A stretch of DNA of 64,000 nucleotides from Cryptosporangium aurantiacum. GTDB lineage: Bacteria > Actinomycetota > Actinomycetes > Mycobacteriales > Cryptosporangiaceae. Both the position numbers and the translations under genes were made by a program. The DNA lies in assembly GCF_900143005.1 (NCBI RefSeq), contig NZ_FRCS01000001.1:1426001-1490000 (forward strand), given 5' to 3'. Of the stretch, positions 60,858 to 64,000 are shown piece after piece. Within the stretch, counting starts at the first letter, position 1; each line of letters opens with the position of its first letter. Under the pieces are notes generated by a model that was not told where the DNA came from, ran no database searches, and was given only the letters and a program-made list of their open reading frames with translations.

Positions 60858-60981
60858 CCGTCAATGAGAGACGCGGCGTCGGCGACTAGGCGCCAGGGGC
60901 CATTTCGCCATCGCGGGGGACGTCAACGTTGACGGCTTGGCGGAGTCTGGTGTGCATGCCGACTGTGTCAGGAGGAACGGG

Positions 60982-61884
60982 GTGCACGACCGGGACCAGG
61001 CGGTGCGTGAGGTAAAAACCCCAGACGGCCGTATTCTCACCGTTTCCGTCGTGGGTCCCGAGCACGGCTGGCCGGTATTCCTTCTGCACGGAACACCCGG
61101 CAGCCGCACCGGCCCGCAACCCCGCGCTACCGTGCTGTACCGGCGTGGAGTGCGGCTGATCTCTTACGACCGGCCGGGCTACGGTGGTTCCACCCGCTAT
61201 CCGGATCGGCGCATCGTCCACGCCGCCGCGGACGTCGCCGCTATCGCCGACGACCTGCGCATCAGCCGCTTTTCGGTGGTCGGGAGATCGGGCGGTGGTC
61301 CACACGCCCTCGCGTGTGCGGTAATGCTTCCGCATCGGATCCATCGCGTGGCGACGCTGTGCAGCATGGCCCCGAACTATGCGGATATCGACTGGTACTC
61401 TGGGATGACCGAGGAAAACGTCGCAGAGTTCTCGAAGGCGAGTGATGCCGACGAGTCCGCGCTGAATGGTCGGCTGCTCTGGAGAGCGCTGCGGACAGCT
61501 GCTGATCCCCGCAGCCTTCTCGATCATCTGCTGCCACAAATGGTGACCGCCGATCAGATGGTGCTCAGCGACGCACCCATTCAAGTGTTGCTGGTCGACG
61601 CTTATGGCGAAGCGGTACGTAGCGGGCCGTTCGGCTGGATCGACGACGTGTTGGCCCTACGCGGCGATTGGGGTTTCCGGGTCGAGGACATCACCGTTCC
61701 GGTGCGCGTCTGGCACGGGGCGGACGACAACTTCTCGCCGGTTTCCCACGCGCGCTGGTTGGCTTCCCATATTCCGGGCGCCCTATTCGATCTGCATCCC
61801 GAACAGGCGCACTTCAGCGCGATCGAGGTGCTGCCCGACATGCTGACGTGGTTGTCCACGATGCCGGCGAACGCTCTGCGCTGA
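60982..61884 (+). CDS. Alpha/beta-fold hydrolase
   Basis: This 300-residue protein has 'VFLLHGTPGSR' (oxyanion HGxP), nucleophile Ser in 'VVGRSGGGPHALACA' (GxSxG-type, ~residue 103), Asp in 'WHGADDNFSP' and His in 'PEQAHFSAIEVLP'. The GTG at 60982 follows AGGAGG at a proper distance; the frame extends to 60937 without support. It is a general esterase/epoxide-hydrolase-like enzyme. It lies between the kinase-WD40 gene and the convergent TPR gene. Confidence 0.9.
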   Translation: MHDRDQAVREVKTPDGRILTVSVVGPEHGWPVFLLHGTPGSRTGPQPRATVLYRRGVRLISYDRPGYGGSTRYPDRRIVHAAADVAAIADDLRISRFSVVGRSGGGPHALACAVMLPHRIHRVATLCSMAPNYADIDWYSGMTEENVAEFSKASDADESALNGRLLWRALRTAADPRSLLDHLLPQMVTADQMVLSDAPIQVLLVDAYGEAVRSGPFGWIDDVLALRGDWGFRVEDITVPVRVWHGADDNFSPVSHARWLASHIPGALFDLHPEQAHFSAIEVLPDMLTWLSTMPANALR

Positions 61885-61920
61885 TCGCCGGTTCGCGCCC
61901 GGCCGGGCGCGAACCGGCGA
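61885..61920. terminator. 36-nt perfect palindrome between convergent genes
   Basis: An uninterrupted 18-bp inverted repeat starts one base after the hydrolase stop and ends three bases before the stop of the convergent TPR gene. It is a strong bidirectional terminator without a T-run. Confidence 0.75.
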
Positions 61921-61923
61921 CGG

Positions 61924-64000
61924 TCAGAACGGCAGCGGGTCGATGAGCCGGGTGACGAGCCGCTCCTGCTCGATCGTGAGAACGGTCGGGTGGGTCCGGC
62001 CGACCCGCTCGGACAGCCGCCGGACCGCCTTCTCGACGATGTCCGGGCCGGCGCTGCCCGCCCGCACCTCGATCAGTGCCCGGTTGGCCGCACCGGAGAG
62101 CGTGTCGGGGTGCCGTTCGCCGAGGAACCGGGCGGAGCGGTCGACGGCACTCGCGAAGAGCGTCAGTGCCCGGTCGAACGCGTCGATCTCGGCCAGGGCG
62201 ATACCGAGGTTCATCTCGGCCGCCAGCGTGTAGGGGTGGTCCTGGCCGAGCGCGAGCGAGAAGTCGCGAGCCACCTCGTCCGCCAGCTCCCGTGCCCTGG
62301 ACCGATCGCCGGCGTCATGGGCGGCCGCGACCTGGTTGTTCAGGCAGATCAGCGTGTACGGATGCTGCGGGCCGAAGCTGCGCTGGTACGCGTCGTAGAC
62401 CGCGCGGAGCTCCGATCCGGCGATGTCGTTGCCGAGCCGGAGCAGCACGACCGCTCGGCTCAGTCGGCACGACAGCGTGTCCGGGGCGTAGGGAAACTTG
62501 TCGCTGAGCCGGTCGTAGGCATCGTGGAGGAGTTCCTCGGCCTCCTCGAGGTGGCCGGCGGTCCGCAGCGACACGGCAAGGTTGACCCGGGCGTTGAGGG
62601 TGTCGCGGGCTTCGGCGGAGAGCTCCTCGGCGAAGACGTCGGCGACAACGCGCAGACGGCGCACCGACTGTTCGTACTCGCCGCCCTCACGGAGGTCACG
62701 GCCGATGTGACCGGCGGAGTACAGGGTGCTCGGGTGGCGTTCGCCCAATGTGCCCCGCCGACCCTCGTAGGCCTTGACGTCCAGCTCCAGTGCCTGCCGG
62801 TAGTCGCCGATCAGCCGGTACGACGTGGCGAGGTTGTTCAGGGCGGCCAACGTCCGCGCGTGCCCCTCGCCGAACAGGTCCTGCCAGGCCGCGTATGTAC
62901 GCTGGTCCCGCTTCAGCGCTTCCTGGTAGTGGCCCAGCCCTCGCAGGTCGCCCGCGGCGCTGCCGGCCGTGATCAACGTCAGCGGATGGTCGTCGCCCAG
63001 CAGGTCCTGCTGTTCCCGGAGCACCTCTTCGTCCAGCGTGCGGGACTCCTCGAAGTCACCCAGACTCCGCAACAGGTTGGCCATGTTGAAGCGCAGGTGC
63101 AGCAGCTGGCCGCGCAGCGTCTGCCGGACGTCGTCAACGACGTGGTCGGCGGCCATCCGGTCCAGCCGGGCGACCCAGACGGCTTCGGTCTGGCGTGCCC
63201 GCTCCAACCCGCGCTGGTAGTCCCCGCCCACCCACAGGTAGCGGACCCGCTCGATGAGCAGCTGCCGGACCACCGGATCGTCGCACTCGACCGCCTTTGA
63301 CCGTTCCAGGTGCGGCCAGAGCGTCCGGAAGCGAGGCCAGGTGCCGGGATCGTCGATCTCACCCGGCGGTCGAGACCGGGCCAGGACGAGGTGCACGTGG
63401 TGCCGCGCCTCCTCGAGCTCCTCGTCCGACATCCGGGAACGGACCACGTACTGCACCAGGCGGTGTACGGAGAGGCGGCCTTCCGAGACCTCGCCCCCGG
63501 GGCCCTCCGAGCGCGGCTCCACCCGAGCCAGGGCGAGACGGGCGATCTCCTGGACCATCCGCCCGCGCAGCAGACGCTCGGTGAGGCTCGGGTCGTAGGG
63601 CGTGAGCGCCTGCGCCATCTCCTCGCCGTAGATCAGATCGAGCGCGACCGACGTGTCCATCACCGAGCAGAGCTGGAGAAGCCGGTATGCGGCGACCGAT
63701 CGCTCGTGCAGCCGGTTGAGCGAGACGTCCCAGAGTGCCTGGACCGGCTGCGTCTGAGTCTGGTCGCTCGGAGTGCCCGCCTGATCCGGCAGCGGGATCA
63801 TGGCCGGTCCGCGGGCCTCGATCTCCTGCACCAGGGACTCGACCGGGAACCGGCTCTCGGCGAGGAACGCGGCAGCGGCGGCGACCGCGATCGGCAGGTC
63901 GCCGAGCAACTCGGCGAGCTGGTTCGCCTCGGCGCTCGTGATCGTCGGTGTCCGGCTGCGGAAATGCTCCACGCTCTCGCGTCGATCGAACACGTCGATC
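61924..64000 (-). CDS. NB-ARC/TPR regulatory protein (FxsT-like), N-terminus beyond window
   Basis: The frame stays open past the right edge, so only the C-terminal ~690 residues are seen. It begins in the winged-helix half of an NB-ARC (STAND) protein ('LAELLGDLPIAVAAAAAFLAES', 'LWDVSLNRLHERSVAAYRLLQLCSVMDTS') and continues with about ten TPR units of the type 'YQEALKRDQRTYAAW ... HARTLAALNNLATSYRLIGDYRQALEL'. The tail 'IEQERLVTRLIDPLPF' recalls FxsT of the FxSxx-COOH RiPP system. It probably senses or scaffolds. No FxSxx peptide is visible inside the window. Confidence 0.85.
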   Translation of the reverse strand, partial: IDVFDRRESVEHFRSRTPTITSAEANQLAELLGDLPIAVAAAAAFLAESRFPVESLVQEIEARGPAMIPLPDQAGTPSDQTQTQPVQALWDVSLNRLHERSVAAYRLLQLCSVMDTSVALDLIYGEEMAQALTPYDPSLTERLLRGRMVQEIARLALARVEPRSEGPGGEVSEGRLSVHRLVQYVVRSRMSDEELEEARHHVHLVLARSRPPGEIDDPGTWPRFRTLWPHLERSKAVECDDPVVRQLLIERVRYLWVGGDYQRGLERARQTEAVWVARLDRMAADHVVDDVRQTLRGQLLHLRFNMANLLRSLGDFEESRTLDEEVLREQQDLLGDDHPLTLITAGSAAGDLRGLGHYQEALKRDQRTYAAWQDLFGEGHARTLAALNNLATSYRLIGDYRQALELDVKAYEGRRGTLGERHPSTLYSAGHIGRDLREGGEYEQSVRRLRVVADVFAEELSAEARDTLNARVNLAVSLRTAGHLEEAEELLHDAYDRLSDKFPYAPDTLSCRLSRAVVLLRLGNDIAGSELRAVYDAYQRSFGPQHPYTLICLNNQVAAAHDAGDRSRARELADEVARDFSLALGQDHPYTLAAEMNLGIALAEIDAFDRALTLFASAVDRSARFLGERHPDTLSGAANRALIEVRAGSAGPDIVEKAVRRLSERVGRTHPTVLTIEQERLVTRLIDPLPF

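Overview
The window is a 64 kb stretch of a very GC-rich chromosome with GTG, TTG and one probable CTG start, frequent 4-nt ATGA/GTGA gene overlaps, LuxR/LacI/IclR/AraC/TetR regulators, a 13E12-type HNH protein and an FxsT-like TPR protein. This points to a filamentous or sporangiate actinomycete (Actinobacteria). The genus cannot be fixed from sequence alone, and no database search was run. Many starts look leaderless: a TANNNT -10 box sits 6-8 nt before the start codon.

Layout. 1-15.5 kb is mostly housekeeping and accessory metabolism: an orphan FHIPEP (FlhA-like) protein with a zinc-ribbon partner, aldo/keto reductase, heme-type N-demethylase (DUF3445), LacI regulator, MFS exporter, AraC regulator, SDR, PPOX-type protein, GntP permease, a pyrimidine-dimer-glycosylase-like fusion, M15-like and MBL hydrolases, a DPBB protein and a nucleoside hydrolase. 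15.7-30.3 kb is a compact biosynthetic gene cluster. Two LuxR regulators and two FAD monooxygenases surround genes for two different aminohydroxybenzoates: GriI/GriH-like enzymes (3-amino-4-hydroxybenzoate) and PhzE/PhzD/EntA-like enzymes (3-hydroxyanthranilate). An AMP-forming ligase and an amidohydrolase-fold protein complete it. This combination suggests a benzoxazole or amide-linked aminophenol product. No NRPS or PKS is present. Two tandem 16-bp LuxR-type dyads lie in the divergent promoter.

30.4-37.5 kb holds a SelW-like redoxin, an HNH endonuclease, a GH16-type protein, a zinc alcohol dehydrogenase, an ABC ATPase/membrane pair and a PilZ protein. A tRNA-Pro(GGG) at 37.69 kb is followed by about 600 bp without genes, and then by a 7-kb patch of small, immunity-like genes (SMI1/KNR4, DUF6924, HEAT repeats, unknowns) with gene remnants. 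This has the look of an accessory island. 45.3-54.4 kb carries aromatic catabolism: an IclR regulator, an aldehyde dehydrogenase and a six-gene operon (MBL protein, FAD monooxygenase, homogentisate dioxygenase, conserved unknown, fumarylacetoacetase, AraC) in which every junction is a 4-nt overlap. A dyad sits in its promoter.

54.5-64 kb begins with an SGNH hydrolase and a TetR regulator. Then comes a multidomain signalling or conflict block: a vWA-TIR-HExxH metalloprotease fusion, a Ser/Thr kinase with a missing C-lobe fused to a WD40 propeller, an alpha/beta hydrolase, and an NB-ARC/TPR protein (FxsT-like) running off the right edge.
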